A stretch of DNA of 64,000 nt from assembly GCF_014490485.1 (NCBI RefSeq), contig NZ_JACTVA010000007.1, positions 62,001 to 126,000 of the forward strand, read 5' to 3'. Position 1 is the stretch's first letter. The number at the start of each line of letters is the position of its first letter. The DNA comes from Teichococcus aerophilus (GTDB taxonomy: Bacteria; Pseudomonadota; Alphaproteobacteria; Acetobacterales; Acetobacteraceae). The position numbers were made by a program, and so were the translations under genes. Under the pieces are notes generated by a model, which worked only from the letters and a program-made list of their open reading frames with translations, was not told where the DNA came from and ran no database searches. Of this stretch, positions 44,935 to 53,337 are shown one piece after another.

Positions 44935-45738
44935 CTATGTCCGGTTCTTCACCGGCACCGTATGCAACGTCATTTGCGGCGTCTGCCCACTCTCCCAGGT
45001 ATTGGCGCCGGCGGCAGGTTGCGGCACCGGAATTTCGGCGCGCGCCTGACGTTTCTCCTGCATGGACACGCCCAGCTTCTTGTCCCGCGCGGCGATAGCG
45101 TTCGGGTCCAGCTGGCCATCCCGGGTAAAGCCCATCATCAATTGCGGAATACCCAGCGGCAGCGTATCGCCACGGTCGACCTGCCACATATGCCAGGTCT
45201 TGCCGTAGGTCGTCGCCAGCATCTGCATGGCGGTGGTCTCGATCTTGTCGGGAATGCCGGGCATGACGAGAAGGCCGGAGGTCGTCTCGTAGTGATGGCT
45301 GTGCCACAGCTTCTTCTCATCATCCGGCAAGCCGTTGAACAGCCGTTCGGAGATGATGTACTCCACGCCGATCAGCCTGGCGTCAGGCTCGTTGGAATCG
45401 AAGATCGTGCACTGGTGCATGTCCTCGGTCAGATGCGTGCAGAAATGATACGCCTCGACCGGCCGGCCCATGTCGTCCGCATAGAAGTGGAAGCCGTTCA
45501 GGTAGAGGTTCATGGCATTCAGCGGTGCCTTGGTCTGCAGCACCGCGGCGCCTTCGCTGAGCAACTGGCTGCGGTGCGAGGGCCGTTCTCCCGCCACCTG
45601 CGGCGATGGGCCATGGCCCTGCGCGTGGGCCCTGCCGCAGAGGCACGCGACAGCCGCGGATGCCGCGCCGGCCAGCAGGCTGGTATTGAGCCGCCGCCGG
45701 CCCGCATTCTTCAGTCGGTTCATCGCCATCCTCATCAT
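44935..45738 (-). CDS. DUF1264 / oil-body-associated protein (OBAP) family, exported
   Basis: A 267-aa protein with a likely signal peptide (RRRLNTSLLAGAASAAVACL...AHAQG). The core is strongly OBAP-like: KAPLNAMNLYLNGFHFYAD, VEAYHFCTHL..., DMHQCTIFDS, LIGVEYIISERLFNGLP, EKKLWHSHHYE and TYGKTWHMWQVDRGD. OBAPs stabilise plant oil bodies; the bacterial role is unknown. Conserved His and Cys suggest metal or other ligand binding (inference). Several ATGs occur at the 5' end (45738, 45735, 45729, 45723); the exact start is not settled. Confidence 0.88.
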   Translation of the reverse strand: MMRMAMNRLKNAGRRRLNTSLLAGAASAAVACLCGRAHAQGHGPSPQVAGERPSHRSQLLSEGAAVLQTKAPLNAMNLYLNGFHFYADDMGRPVEAYHFCTHLTEDMHQCTIFDSNEPDARLIGVEYIISERLFNGLPDDEKKLWHSHHYETTSGLLVMPGIPDKIETTAMQMLATTYGKTWHMWQVDRGDTLPLGIPQLMMGFTRDGQLDPNAIAARDKKLGVSMQEKRQARAEIPVPQPAAGANTWESGQTPQMTLHTVPVKNRT

Positions 45739-46012
45739 GCTGTCGTGGAGATGGCGCCTCTGCCTGCCATCCCCTTATGTCGAACAGCATCATCGGCGGC
45801 AGGTTCGGCCACTTTTTTCCCGGCGCGGAAGAACGTCATCAAGAACAGCCATGGCAGCGTCTACCAGCTCGGTGCAATCCACCCTGACGCACCGTTTGCC
45901 TCGTCGTCCTCCGCCAAGCGCTCAACGGCCTGCCTGACCAGCCTTGCGCAACCTGGGCCGCTGCCAAAGGGTTCGTGCCTGCAGGCAGCACCCACGCAAG
46001 GGCCGCGCGACC

Positions 46013-47059
46013 ATGACCGACACACCACAGGCGAATGCGCATTCCGCTCACCACGGCGCCGGTGATCGGCCCCCTGGTCGGACGGCCGTTCCCATTCACC
46101 GTCTGCGCCGGGCGGGAAGGGCACGCAGCGTGCTGAGGCATCGCGGGCGCCGCCGGTGGCTGTGGCCTGCCGCCGCTTGCATGGTCGTACTGGCCGGCCT
46201 GGGCGCCTGGTTCCTCTCCGCGCCACGGCCGGCATTCTCTCAGGATCAGGCTGGTCTTTTCGAAGGGGGCGATGCCGCGCGGGGGCGCATCGTCTTCGCC
46301 ATGGGGGATTGCGCGTCCTGCCACGCCAGCCCCGGGCAGCCGGACCGGCTTCGCCTGGGCGGTGGCATGACACTTGCCGGGCCCGTCGGCTTCTTCCGCC
46401 CGCCCAACATCTCGCCCCATCCGGTGGATGGCATCGGGCGCTGGCAGGGTGTCGATCTGGCCAATGCCCTGATGTCCGGCGTCTCGCCCGACGGCCGGCA
46501 CTACTACCCGGCGCTGCCGTATGTCGCATACGCCCGAATGCAGCCGGGCGACGTTGCAGATCTCATGGCCTATCTCCGCACCCTGCCACCCGTCTCCGGC
46601 CGCCCGCCGGATCACGACGTGCCGTTCCCCTTCACCATCCGGCGCGCCATCGGCTTCTGGAAACTGCTGTTCCTCGACCGCACGCCCATTGAGGCCGATA
46701 GCAGCCGGGACGCCAGTTGGAATCGCGGGCGCTACCTGGTCGAGGCCCTGGGCCACTGCGTCGAATGCCACGGCACCCGCAACCTGGCGGGCTCGGTGAA
46801 ATCCTCCACCCGCTACGCCGGTGGGCCGGACCAGGAAGGCACCGGCTTCATCCCCAATATCACCCCCACCGGCATCGGCCATTGGTCCCGTGATGACCTC
46901 GTCGAATTGCTGACCAGCGGCCGCACCCCCGATGGCCGGCGCGTCGCGTCCTCCATGGCCGACGTCGTCATCAACACCGCCTCGCTGCCGCTCTCCGACC
47001 GCCAGGCCATCGCTGACTACGTGCTCTCTCTTCCAGCCCGGCCAACGCCGCATCCCTGA
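46013..47059 (+). CDS. membrane-anchored dihaem cytochrome c
   Basis: A 348-aa cytochrome. A basic N-terminal stretch precedes one hydrophobic anchor (LWPAAACMVVLAGLGAWFL, about 47-66). Two haem c sites: CASCH at 100-104 and CVECH at 249-253, each in a class I-like domain (GDAARGRIVFAMGDCASCH; NRGRYLVEALGHCVECH). This resembles cytochrome subunits that take electrons from periplasmic dehydrogenases and feed an oxidase; triheme relatives serve PQQ dehydrogenases. No dehydrogenase partner lies beside it, but it converges on the oxidase operon. The ATG at 46013 was chosen over an upstream 45944 start. Confidence 0.88.
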   Translation: MTDTPQANAHSAHHGAGDRPPGRTAVPIHRLRRAGRARSVLRHRGRRRWLWPAAACMVVLAGLGAWFLSAPRPAFSQDQAGLFEGGDAARGRIVFAMGDCASCHASPGQPDRLRLGGGMTLAGPVGFFRPPNISPHPVDGIGRWQGVDLANALMSGVSPDGRHYYPALPYVAYARMQPGDVADLMAYLRTLPPVSGRPPDHDVPFPFTIRRAIGFWKLLFLDRTPIEADSSRDASWNRGRYLVEALGHCVECHGTRNLAGSVKSSTRYAGGPDQEGTGFIPNITPTGIGHWSRDDLVELLTSGRTPDGRRVASSMADVVINTASLPLSDRQAIADYVLSLPARPTPHP

Positions 47060-47062
47060 ACT

Positions 47063-47073
47063 GGGGGGGGGGG
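47063..47073 (+). repeat. G11 homopolymer
   Basis: Eleven consecutive G begin four bases after the stop of the dihaem cytochrome gene. The tract is non-coding. Confidence 0.85.
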
Positions 47074-47078
47074 AGGCC

Positions 47079-47285
47079 GGGGAAGGAATTCCCCAGACCC
47101 CATCTTTTCTCTGCGTGTTGGCGGTGCGCTTTGAATAAGGACGGGCCGTTTTTGTGACTATCGGCCTGCGGGCGAACCGTCGGTCCAGCGTGTCCGGTAC
47201 CGCGATTTCAGATCAGCCGACCCCGCCCCACCCACGCGCAAAAACTCGAAAAAAGAAAAGAAGGGGCCTGGGGAATTCCTTCCCC
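47079..47285. repeat. inverted-repeat-bounded segment between convergent genes
   Basis: Two 32-base arms (47079-47110 and 47254-47285) are inverted copies with 30 of 32 matching. Each begins or ends GGGGAAGGAATTCCCC-type sequence and includes TCTTTTCT/AGAAAAGA. The interior ~143 bases encode nothing I recognise. It could be a small non-autonomous element or a pair of convergent terminators sharing a recurrent motif. No target-site duplication is visible. Confidence 0.6.
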
Positions 47286-47318
47286 ATCCTTGCAGCCTCA
47301 AGCTCAGGAAGCGGCCTC

Positions 47319-47831
47319 TCAGTGGGCGTACAGATACGCCGCGACATCCCGCGCCTCGGCTTCGCCGATGCCGCTGGCCGGCATGGCGGTGCCCGGAGAA
47401 TAGCGGCGTGGGTCGACAATCCAGGCCACCAGGTTCTCAGCCGTGTTCGGGAGCACGCCGCCCACATAGACGCGTTGCCGCAAGCCGGCCAAAGGCGGGG
47501 CCACGCGGCCATCGGCGCCCGGTACGCCCGGCACGGTGTGGCAGCCGCTGCAGCCGTAGCGGATCAGCAGCTCCGGCGCCCGGCGCGGTTCGCCGGAGGT
47601 CAGGGCACGGGCGACGGCCTCGGCCTGGGTGGAGAGCTGATACTGCCGCCAGAAGACGGCGCCGCCCACCAGCAGGGCGGAAACGCCCAGGCCCAGCACC
47701 AGCGGCAGCAAGGGCAGCCGGGCAGGTCCGAGGGGCGGCGACTGCGCCTGGCGGCCGCGCCACCAGCCCACGGCCAGCACCGGCAGCACGGCCGCGGCCA
47801 GGCGCAGCAGCCTAACGCGCGCGGAGGGCAT
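47319..47831 (-). CDS. membrane-anchored cytochrome c, oxidase-operon member
   Basis: A 170-aa protein with two hydrophobic segments near the N-terminus (about 8-22 and 42-62) and one haem c site, CSGCH, in YGCSGCHTVPGVPGADG; the axial Met is likely in GTAMPASGIG. The MPxxGI...EARDVAAYLY ending is typical of class I cytochromes tied to oxidases. It is the last gene of the oxidase operon and its start overlaps ctaG by 20 bases (another ATG at 47849 overlaps more). It is probably an electron donor to subunit II. Confidence 0.85.
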   Translation of the reverse strand: MPSARVRLLRLAAAVLPVLAVGWWRGRQAQSPPLGPARLPLLPLVLGLGVSALLVGGAVFWRQYQLSTQAEAVARALTSGEPRRAPELLIRYGCSGCHTVPGVPGADGRVAPPLAGLRQRVYVGGVLPNTAENLVAWIVDPRRYSPGTAMPASGIGEAEARDVAAYLYAH

Positions 47832-48708
47832 CGCCCGGCCTCCATCCACGGCTGGATCGGCGGACCCAGCGTGACACCATCGTCAGCATCACGGCGGCAT
47901 AGACGGTGCCGCCCGGCACCCACATGACCAGACCTGCAATCTGCTGGTCCTCCAGCGCCGTCAGTCCCCACAGGGCGGCATGCGCGGTCTGCTGCGTATA
48001 GAGCACGCGGGGTGAGAAGGTGAGCAGCGCGCCCAGCACGCCGGTATGCACCATGGTGATGAACAGGTGGCCGGCGGCGGCGGCCGGGTGCGCCCGGCGC
48101 AGCAGCGCCCACCAGAACAACAGCCCGCTGAGCAGGAAGCTGAGATGCTGCGCGCGGTGCAGCCCCACATGCGTCACCGTGGCGTCGAACAACGGCGGCA
48201 TGTGCCAGACCCAGATGGCCAGCCCATGCAGGATCGTCGCCGTAGCCGGCAGGCTCAGCCAACGCCACAGGCCGCCCCGTGCCGCACCGGCCAGCCGGCG
48301 GCGCAGGCGGTCGGGGAAGGCCCACAGCGCCGCGCCCAGCGGCCGCCCGGCCACCAGCAGCGGTGCCGCCACCACCATGACGATTTCATGTTCGATCATA
48401 TGCGCGGTGAACAGGTGCTCACCCCACCAGTGCAGTGGGGAGACCAGTGCACCGGCCAGTGCCAGCCAGCCGGCCACGTATAGCGCCAACTGCCAGTAGC
48501 GCACGCCGCGCCCCATCCCGGCCCGGCGCCATAGCCGCGCGGTGCCGCACAGATATAGCGCCGCCGCCAGCATCAGCGGCAGCATGATCCAGGGGTCGAA
48601 GCTCCAGGCAGGCGCATCGCCATGCGGGTCCGCGCCATGCGCCCAGACACTGGCGGGCGCGAGCAGCGCCAGGCAGAGCGAGAGGAGAGCGGGGCCTAGC
48701 GTTCGCAT
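47812..48708 (-). CDS. ctaG: cytochrome c oxidase assembly protein, caa3-type CtaG
   Basis: A 298-aa membrane protein with a cleavable-looking N-terminus (LLSLCLALLAPASVWAHG), then about seven helices. Conserved stretches are SPLHWWGEHLFTAHMIEHEIVM and PLLVAGRPLGAALWAF, plus HGLAIWVWHMPPLFDA and HRAQHLSFLLSGLLFWW; the histidine-rich pattern is typical of caa3_CtaG (PF09678), implicated in copper insertion into subunit I. It is not the periplasmic Cox11-type CtaG. It overlaps its neighbours on both sides. Confidence 0.9.
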   Translation of the reverse strand: MRTLGPALLSLCLALLAPASVWAHGADPHGDAPAWSFDPWIMLPLMLAAALYLCGTARLWRRAGMGRGVRYWQLALYVAGWLALAGALVSPLHWWGEHLFTAHMIEHEIVMVVAAPLLVAGRPLGAALWAFPDRLRRRLAGAARGGLWRWLSLPATATILHGLAIWVWHMPPLFDATVTHVGLHRAQHLSFLLSGLLFWWALLRRAHPAAAAGHLFITMVHTGVLGALLTFSPRVLYTQQTAHAALWGLTALEDQQIAGLVMWVPGGTVYAAVMLTMVSRWVRRSSRGWRPGDALRAR

Positions 48709-49010
48709 CCGGTCAGCATCCAGCCGGCCAGACCCTGCAACAGCAAGGCGAGGGTGAACACCACGGCCAGCCCGGCCCCCACGCGCAGCACAAAGCCGGC
48801 GGCCCCCCGCCGGCCCGCGGCGCTGCGCCAGGCCAGCCAGCCCCCCGCCACGGCCAGGATGGCTGCCAGGCACGGCAGCCAGAAGCTGCCGCGCCAGGCG
48901 TGGCCGCAATCGGCGTAAGGCAGCACCTGCCCCAGTTGCACGGATGCTATCCACAGCACCGGCGCCGCCAGCAGGCCACAGACGCCCATCCACAGTCGCG
49001 GCGCGGTCAC
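48696..49010 (-). CDS. small membrane protein of the oxidase operon
   Basis: A 104-aa hydrophobic protein with three predicted helices (APRLWMGVCGLLAAPVLWIA; FWLPCLAAILAVAGGWLAW; AGFVLRVGAGLAVVFTLALLL). The GTG start overlaps the subunit III stop (GTGA), and its 3' end overlaps ctaG by 13 bases, so it is certainly translated with the operon. It may be a small accessory subunit in the position of subunit IV. I do not recognise a named family. Confidence 0.75.
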   Translation of the reverse strand: MTAPRLWMGVCGLLAAPVLWIASVQLGQVLPYADCGHAWRGSFWLPCLAAILAVAGGWLAWRSAAGRRGAAGFVLRVGAGLAVVFTLALLLQGLAGWMLTGCER

Positions 49011-49609
49011 AGCCGGGGAATCCCGTACAGGCAGGCGTAGATCGGCAGCCAGGTCAGCACGACGAAATTCCAGTACATCGCGCCATCCTGCACGTCGCCG
49101 AAGCGGCGCGGGTTGTCGGCGTGGCGCGTGAACATCAGCGCCGCCAGCACATAGGTTTCCAGCAGGTCGGTCAGGATATGGGTGGTGTGCAGCCCCAGCA
49201 GCATCCATACGGCGGAGCCATAGGCGTTGCTGTCCCACGACACATCCAGCGCCATGAACTCCCACACCCGCAGCACCAGCGGCGCGGTGCCAAACACCGC
49301 CATGATCAGCAGCCCCGCCCGCACCTTGCGCAGGTCCCGCGCCGCCGCCCAGCGGGAGAGCAGGACATTGGGCACCAGGCTGGCCAGCAGCAACAGCGTC
49401 ACGCCCGTGCCGGGGCCCCATTCCGGCGGCGGTGCCTCGATCGGCCAGGCCGGCGCCAGGCTGCCGAGATAGAGATAGACGCTGATCATCAGCGCGAAGC
49501 CCGTGCCCTCGATCAGCATGAAGGCCACGGTGCCCCACCAGGTCAGGCTGGCGGTGCCGCTGCCGTTCATCGGCAGGTCGGAGAGATCGACGACGACGTC
49601 CTGCTTCAC
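49007..49609 (-). CDS. coxC: cytochrome c oxidase subunit III (five-helix type)
   Basis: A 200-aa subunit III with five predicted helices, shorter than the seven-helix mitochondrial-type protein (~265 aa). Motifs are WWGTVAFMLIEGTGFALM, LLLASLVPNVLLSRWAA, LLGLHTTHILTDLLETYVL and YWNFVVLTWLPIYACLYGIPRL. The GTG at 49609 has a GGAGGAGG-type ribosome site and overlaps the subunit I stop. The two missing N-terminal helices may be represented by the two extra C-terminal helices of subunit I, as in bo3-type oxidases. Confidence 0.9.
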   Translation of the reverse strand: MKQDVVVDLSDLPMNGSGTASLTWWGTVAFMLIEGTGFALMISVYLYLGSLAPAWPIEAPPPEWGPGTGVTLLLLASLVPNVLLSRWAAARDLRKVRAGLLIMAVFGTAPLVLRVWEFMALDVSWDSNAYGSAVWMLLGLHTTHILTDLLETYVLAALMFTRHADNPRRFGDVQDGAMYWNFVVLTWLPIYACLYGIPRL

Positions 49610-51516
49610 GATTCCTCCTCCTTCCTGCCGCCCGGCCAGAACCAGCCGATCAGCGCGATGGTCACCGGCACCGCGCCCCACACCACAGCCCAAGGCGTCA
49701 GGATGGAACCCAGCAGCAGCGCCGTGGTGGCAAGCGCGGACCACAGCGGCCAGATGGTCGGGCGGGGCGAGGATTCGCGGGCTTCCGGCAACGCACCGCC
49801 CACCGTCGTCACCAGCAATTCCCGCCGGTCCACGCGCAGGCCGCCGGCCACCGGCAGCACGCCGTCATCCTCCCACAGCGGGTTCGCGCTCCGCACCACC
49901 GGCAGGCGGGCGAAATTGTAGCTGGGGGGCGGGGATGCGGTGGCCCATTCCAGCGTCGCCGCGCCCCAGGGGTTGTCGCCGGCGGGCTCGCCATGGCGGG
50001 CGGAGCGGACGGCGTCGTAGAAGAACAGCAGGAACCCGGCCGCCAGCACCACGGCGCTCAGGCTGACGAACAGGTTCAGCCCGCCCCAGCCCATGTCCAG
50101 CTGGTAGGTATAGACGCGGCGCGGCATGCCGAGCAGCCCCAGCACATGCATGGGGAAGAAGGTGAAGTTGAAGGCCGCGAACAGCAGCCCGGCCACCCAC
50201 TTGCCGACCCGCTCGCTCATCATCCGCCCGGTGAACTTCGGGAACCAGTAGTACACGCCGCCCAGCAGCGGAAACACCGCGCCGCCGACCAGCACGTAGT
50301 GGAAATGCGCGACGACGAAGTAGCTGTCGTGCAGCTGCGTATCCAGCGGTACGGAGGCGACCATCACTCCCGTCATGCCGCCCATGATGAAGGTGAAGAA
50401 GAAGGCCAGGATGAACAGGAACGGCGTGCGGTAGACCGGGCGGCCGTACCAGATGGTCGCCAGCCAGCAGAAGATCTGGATGCCGCTGGGCAGCGCGATC
50501 GCCATGCTGGACGCGGTGAAGAAGCTTTCCCCCAGGCGCGGCAGCCCGGTGGTGAACATGTGGTGCACCCACAGGCCGAAGGAGAGGATACCGACACTGA
50601 CCATCGCCAGCACCAGCGGCAGATAGCCAAAGATCGGCCGGCGGACGAAGGTGGGCAGGATGGAGGAGATCATGCCCACCGCGGGCAGGAAGATGATGTA
50701 GACCTCGGGGTGGCCGAAGAACCAGAACAGGTGCTGCCACAACAGCACGTCCCCGCCCTCCGCCGGGTTGAAGAAATGCGTGCCCACCAGCCGGTCCAGG
50801 ATCAGCGCCGTGCTGGCCACCATCACCGCCGGCATCGCCATGATGATGATGAAGGACGTCACCAGCATGGCCCAGACGAACAGCGGAATGCGGTCCAGCG
50901 ACATGCCCGGCGCGCGCTGCTTCAGCACGGTCACGACGATCTCCACCGCCACCGCAAGCGCGGAGATCTCGGTGAAGGTGATCATCTGCGCCCAGATATC
51001 CACGCGCTTGCCGGCGCCGTATTGCGGCCCGGCCAGCGGCACATAGGCGAACCAGCCGATATCGGGCCCCATATCCACCAGGAACGCGCCCCACAGCAGG
51101 ATGCCGCCGACCAGGTACATCCAGTAGGAAAACGCGTTGAGCCGCGGGAAGGCGATGTTGCGCGTGCCCACCATCAGCGGCACCAGGTACACCGCCATCG
51201 CCTCCATCACCGGCACGGCGAAGAGGAACATCATGCTGGTGCCATGCACGGTGAAGATCTGGTTGTAGAGGTCCGGCGTCAGCACGCGGCTTTCCGGCCG
51301 CGCCAATTGCCAGCGCATCAGCAGCGCCAGCACGCCACCGAAGGCCAGGAACACGAAGGCCGTGGCGATGTAGCGCCGGCCAATGACCTTGTGGTCCACC
51401 GTCGCCAGCGCGCCCCAGACGCCGCGCGGCGTGTCCCACACCCGGCGCAGGGCGGCGTCCAGCGGCGCGTCGGCCAGGTCGGTATCCCGCTGGTCGTCCT
51501 GGATGCGCGCGCTCAT
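49606..51516 (-). CDS. coxA: cytochrome c oxidase subunit I, haem-copper type A
   Basis: A 636-aa catalytic subunit (O2 to water, proton pumping). It contains FTVHGTSMMFLFAVP (low-spin haem His), HLFWFFGHPEVYIIFLP (CuB His and the cross-linked Tyr; the HPEVY Glu marks family A1), and DSYFVVAHFHYVL (haem ligands). The canonical twelve helices are followed by a loop and two extra helices at ~575-625 (WPLWSALATTALLLG; VVWGAVPVTIALIGWFW). Its ATG overlaps the subunit II stop (ATGA) and its stop overlaps the subunit III GTG. With subunit II carrying haem c, this is a caa3-like enzyme. Confidence 0.95.
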   Translation of the reverse strand: MSARIQDDQRDTDLADAPLDAALRRVWDTPRGVWGALATVDHKVIGRRYIATAFVFLAFGGVLALLMRWQLARPESRVLTPDLYNQIFTVHGTSMMFLFAVPVMEAMAVYLVPLMVGTRNIAFPRLNAFSYWMYLVGGILLWGAFLVDMGPDIGWFAYVPLAGPQYGAGKRVDIWAQMITFTEISALAVAVEIVVTVLKQRAPGMSLDRIPLFVWAMLVTSFIIIMAMPAVMVASTALILDRLVGTHFFNPAEGGDVLLWQHLFWFFGHPEVYIIFLPAVGMISSILPTFVRRPIFGYLPLVLAMVSVGILSFGLWVHHMFTTGLPRLGESFFTASSMAIALPSGIQIFCWLATIWYGRPVYRTPFLFILAFFFTFIMGGMTGVMVASVPLDTQLHDSYFVVAHFHYVLVGGAVFPLLGGVYYWFPKFTGRMMSERVGKWVAGLLFAAFNFTFFPMHVLGLLGMPRRVYTYQLDMGWGGLNLFVSLSAVVLAAGFLLFFYDAVRSARHGEPAGDNPWGAATLEWATASPPPSYNFARLPVVRSANPLWEDDGVLPVAGGLRVDRRELLVTTVGGALPEARESSPRPTIWPLWSALATTALLLGSILTPWAVVWGAVPVTIALIGWFWPGGRKEEES

Positions 51517-52496
51517 CGCAGCGTGGCCAGCCAGGCGGAGACCGCCTGCAATTCCGCGGGGGTCAACGGCACCATGGGCATGTTGTTCCCTGGCTTGATG
51601 GTCTGCGGATCGGCGATCCAGGCCGCCAGGGCGCCACGCGTCATCGGCAGCATCCCCGCCGCGAGGGTGGCGCGGGAGGCCAGGTGCGTCAGGTCCGGCC
51701 CGTTGGTGCCCCTGGCCTCGGTACCGCGCACGGTGTGGCAGGCGCCGCAGGGCTTCTGCTCGAACACCTGGCGGCCAAAGGCCTCCTCCGCGCCGGCGGG
51801 GGCGGCGGAGTCTGCCTGCTGGGCAGCGCGCCACGCGGCGAAGGCTTCCGGTGGCTCGGCAATCACCATGAAGGCCATGTGCGCGTGCTGCATGCCGCAG
51901 AACTCGGCGCACTGCCCGCGATACTGCCCGGGCCGGCGCGCGGTCAGGGTCAGGACATTGTCGCGGCCCGGAATCAGATCCTGCTTGCCGGCGAGGTTGG
52001 GCACCCAGAAGGAATGGATCACATCCGCCGCCGACAGCTCGATCCGTACCGGGCGGCCCGCCGGGATGCGGATTTCGTTGGCCGTCACCACGTCCGGCCC
52101 GGCCTCGCCCGGATAGGTTACTTCCCACCACCATTGCAGCGCGCGCACACGCACCACCAACGGCGCCTCCGCCCCTGCGGAGATGACGCGCGTGGTCACG
52201 TAGCTCGCCAGCGTCAGCCCGGTGATGACCAGCACCGTGGCCACGCAGGCAGTGCCCACCGCGATGCCAGCATGCCGGTCCGCCGCCTGCGGCGTGGCAC
52301 GGGACCGGCGCCGCAGCGCCACCGCCAGCACCACCAGCACCGCCAGCCAGATGGCCGCCAGCACCAGGACGAAACCGTGCAGCAACTGGCCGAGCGCCTG
52401 GGCGGACGGCCCCTGCGGGTCGAGCGCCGACTGCCAGCCGGCGCAGCCGCCGCAGAGGAGGAGCAATGCCAGGCTCGGCAGAGGGCGGGTCCGCAT
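51513..52496 (-). CDS. coxB: cytochrome c oxidase subunit II with fused cytochrome c domain
   Basis: A 327-aa lipoprotein-like subunit II. The N-terminus has a lipobox (LLLLCGGC) and two helices. The CuA domain includes ALQWWWEVTYP and the ligand set in GQCAEFCGMQHAHM; upstream is the HSFWVPNLAGKQD His. A C-terminal class I cytochrome c domain (about 240-327) has CGACH and the likely Met in NNMPMVPLT. The fused haem makes it caa3-type. It receives electrons from the operon's separate cytochromes c or directly from membrane complexes. Confidence 0.95.
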   Translation of the reverse strand: MRTRPLPSLALLLLCGGCAGWQSALDPQGPSAQALGQLLHGFVLVLAAIWLAVLVVLAVALRRRSRATPQAADRHAGIAVGTACVATVLVITGLTLASYVTTRVISAGAEAPLVVRVRALQWWWEVTYPGEAGPDVVTANEIRIPAGRPVRIELSAADVIHSFWVPNLAGKQDLIPGRDNVLTLTARRPGQYRGQCAEFCGMQHAHMAFMVIAEPPEAFAAWRAAQQADSAAPAGAEEAFGRQVFEQKPCGACHTVRGTEARGTNGPDLTHLASRATLAAGMLPMTRGALAAWIADPQTIKPGNNMPMVPLTPAELQAVSAWLATLR

Positions 52497-52502
52497 GACG
52501 GG

Positions 52503-53075
52503 CTATCGCAACGGCGCGCTGGCGGCCGGCAACCGGTTTTCCGCCGGGCGCGTCTGCGGCCTGTCGCTGCGGCCCGGCGCGGCGAGCGAACCGGTATAGG
52601 CCCCCATCGCCTGCACATAGGCGGCCAGCTGCCAGATCTGGTCCCGGGTCATCCGGTCGCGGAAAGCTGGCATGCCGCCGGGCCTGCCGTCGTGGATGGT
52701 GGTGTAGAGCGTCGGCAGATCAGGCCCGTAATTCCACCAGCCATCGATCAGCGAGGGGCCGCTGCCGCCCTGCCCATCGGCATGGCAGGCCTGGCAGCCG
52801 AACCACTCATACAGCCGCTTGCCCTGCGAGAGATGGAAGGCGCTTTCCCGATACGGCCGGCCCAGCGCCGCATAGACTTCGGGCGGGGAACCGCCGATAC
52901 CGTTCGGCATCAGCGCGACCTGGCCCAACGCCTGGGCCACGGGCGGGTCCGGCCGGGTCTCCCGGTCCTCCAGCCTGCAGCCGCCCAGCAGCACGAGCGC
53001 CGGAAGCACCACCGCCAGAACCACGCCGTCTTTCCACCCACCCACACGGTCCATGCCGCGCCTGCACCCGTTCAT
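52503..53075 (-). CDS. cytochrome c lipoprotein, first gene of oxidase operon
   Basis: A 190-aa monohaem cytochrome c. The signal segment ends in a lipobox-like LVLLGGC; the haem site is CQACH in LYEWFGCQACHADGQGG, with a candidate axial Met in GGMPAFRDRMT. The C-terminal ~35 residues are Arg/Pro/Ala-rich. It is six bases upstream of subunit II and the likely electron donor. I chose the ATG at 53075; another at 53054 also works. The gap to the next gene holds a repeat element. Confidence 0.85.
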   Translation of the reverse strand: MNGCRRGMDRVGGWKDGVVLAVVLPALVLLGGCRLEDRETRPDPPVAQALGQVALMPNGIGGSPPEVYAALGRPYRESAFHLSQGKRLYEWFGCQACHADGQGGSGPSLIDGWWNYGPDLPTLYTTIHDGRPGGMPAFRDRMTRDQIWQLAAYVQAMGAYTGSLAAPGRSDRPQTRPAENRLPAASAPLR

Positions 53076-53234
53076 CGCCCAGCCTGGGCGCCTGTCAGGG
53101 ATGGGACGCTCAGGACCCCGGTTTGGTTGCACTCCGTCACAGTCAGGGCCCAGGCAGCCGGTCAGTTAGGCAGGCGGAGTTGCAGCTCAGCCCTTGCGGG
53201 GCCGCAGCGCAGGCGCCTGGACGTGGCGCTGGCT

Positions 53235-53337
53235 AGAGCGCGATGGCTCGAGGTGGCATCACCGGAGAACCGGAATCACGCGGCCTGACGAAGACGGAGA
53301 GCACGGTGCATCAACGACTATGCACGCATCACACGCT
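53235..53337. repeat. composite palindromic repeat, copy B
   Basis: A diverged copy of the element at 19915-20016. The first 30 bases match in 27, including AGAGCG, GATGGCT and GCATCACCG; the second hairpin has GTGCAT/ATGCAC arms. Its right end overlaps the stop codon (53336-53338) of the convergent hydrolase gene. The rest of the 53076-53335 gap shows no gene. Confidence 0.65.

Noticed and set aside
49993-52116. 707-codon open frame antisense to coxA/coxB
   Set aside because: Low-complexity His/Gln/Arg-rich translation typical of antisense frames in GC-rich DNA; the opposite strand encodes clear oxidase subunits.
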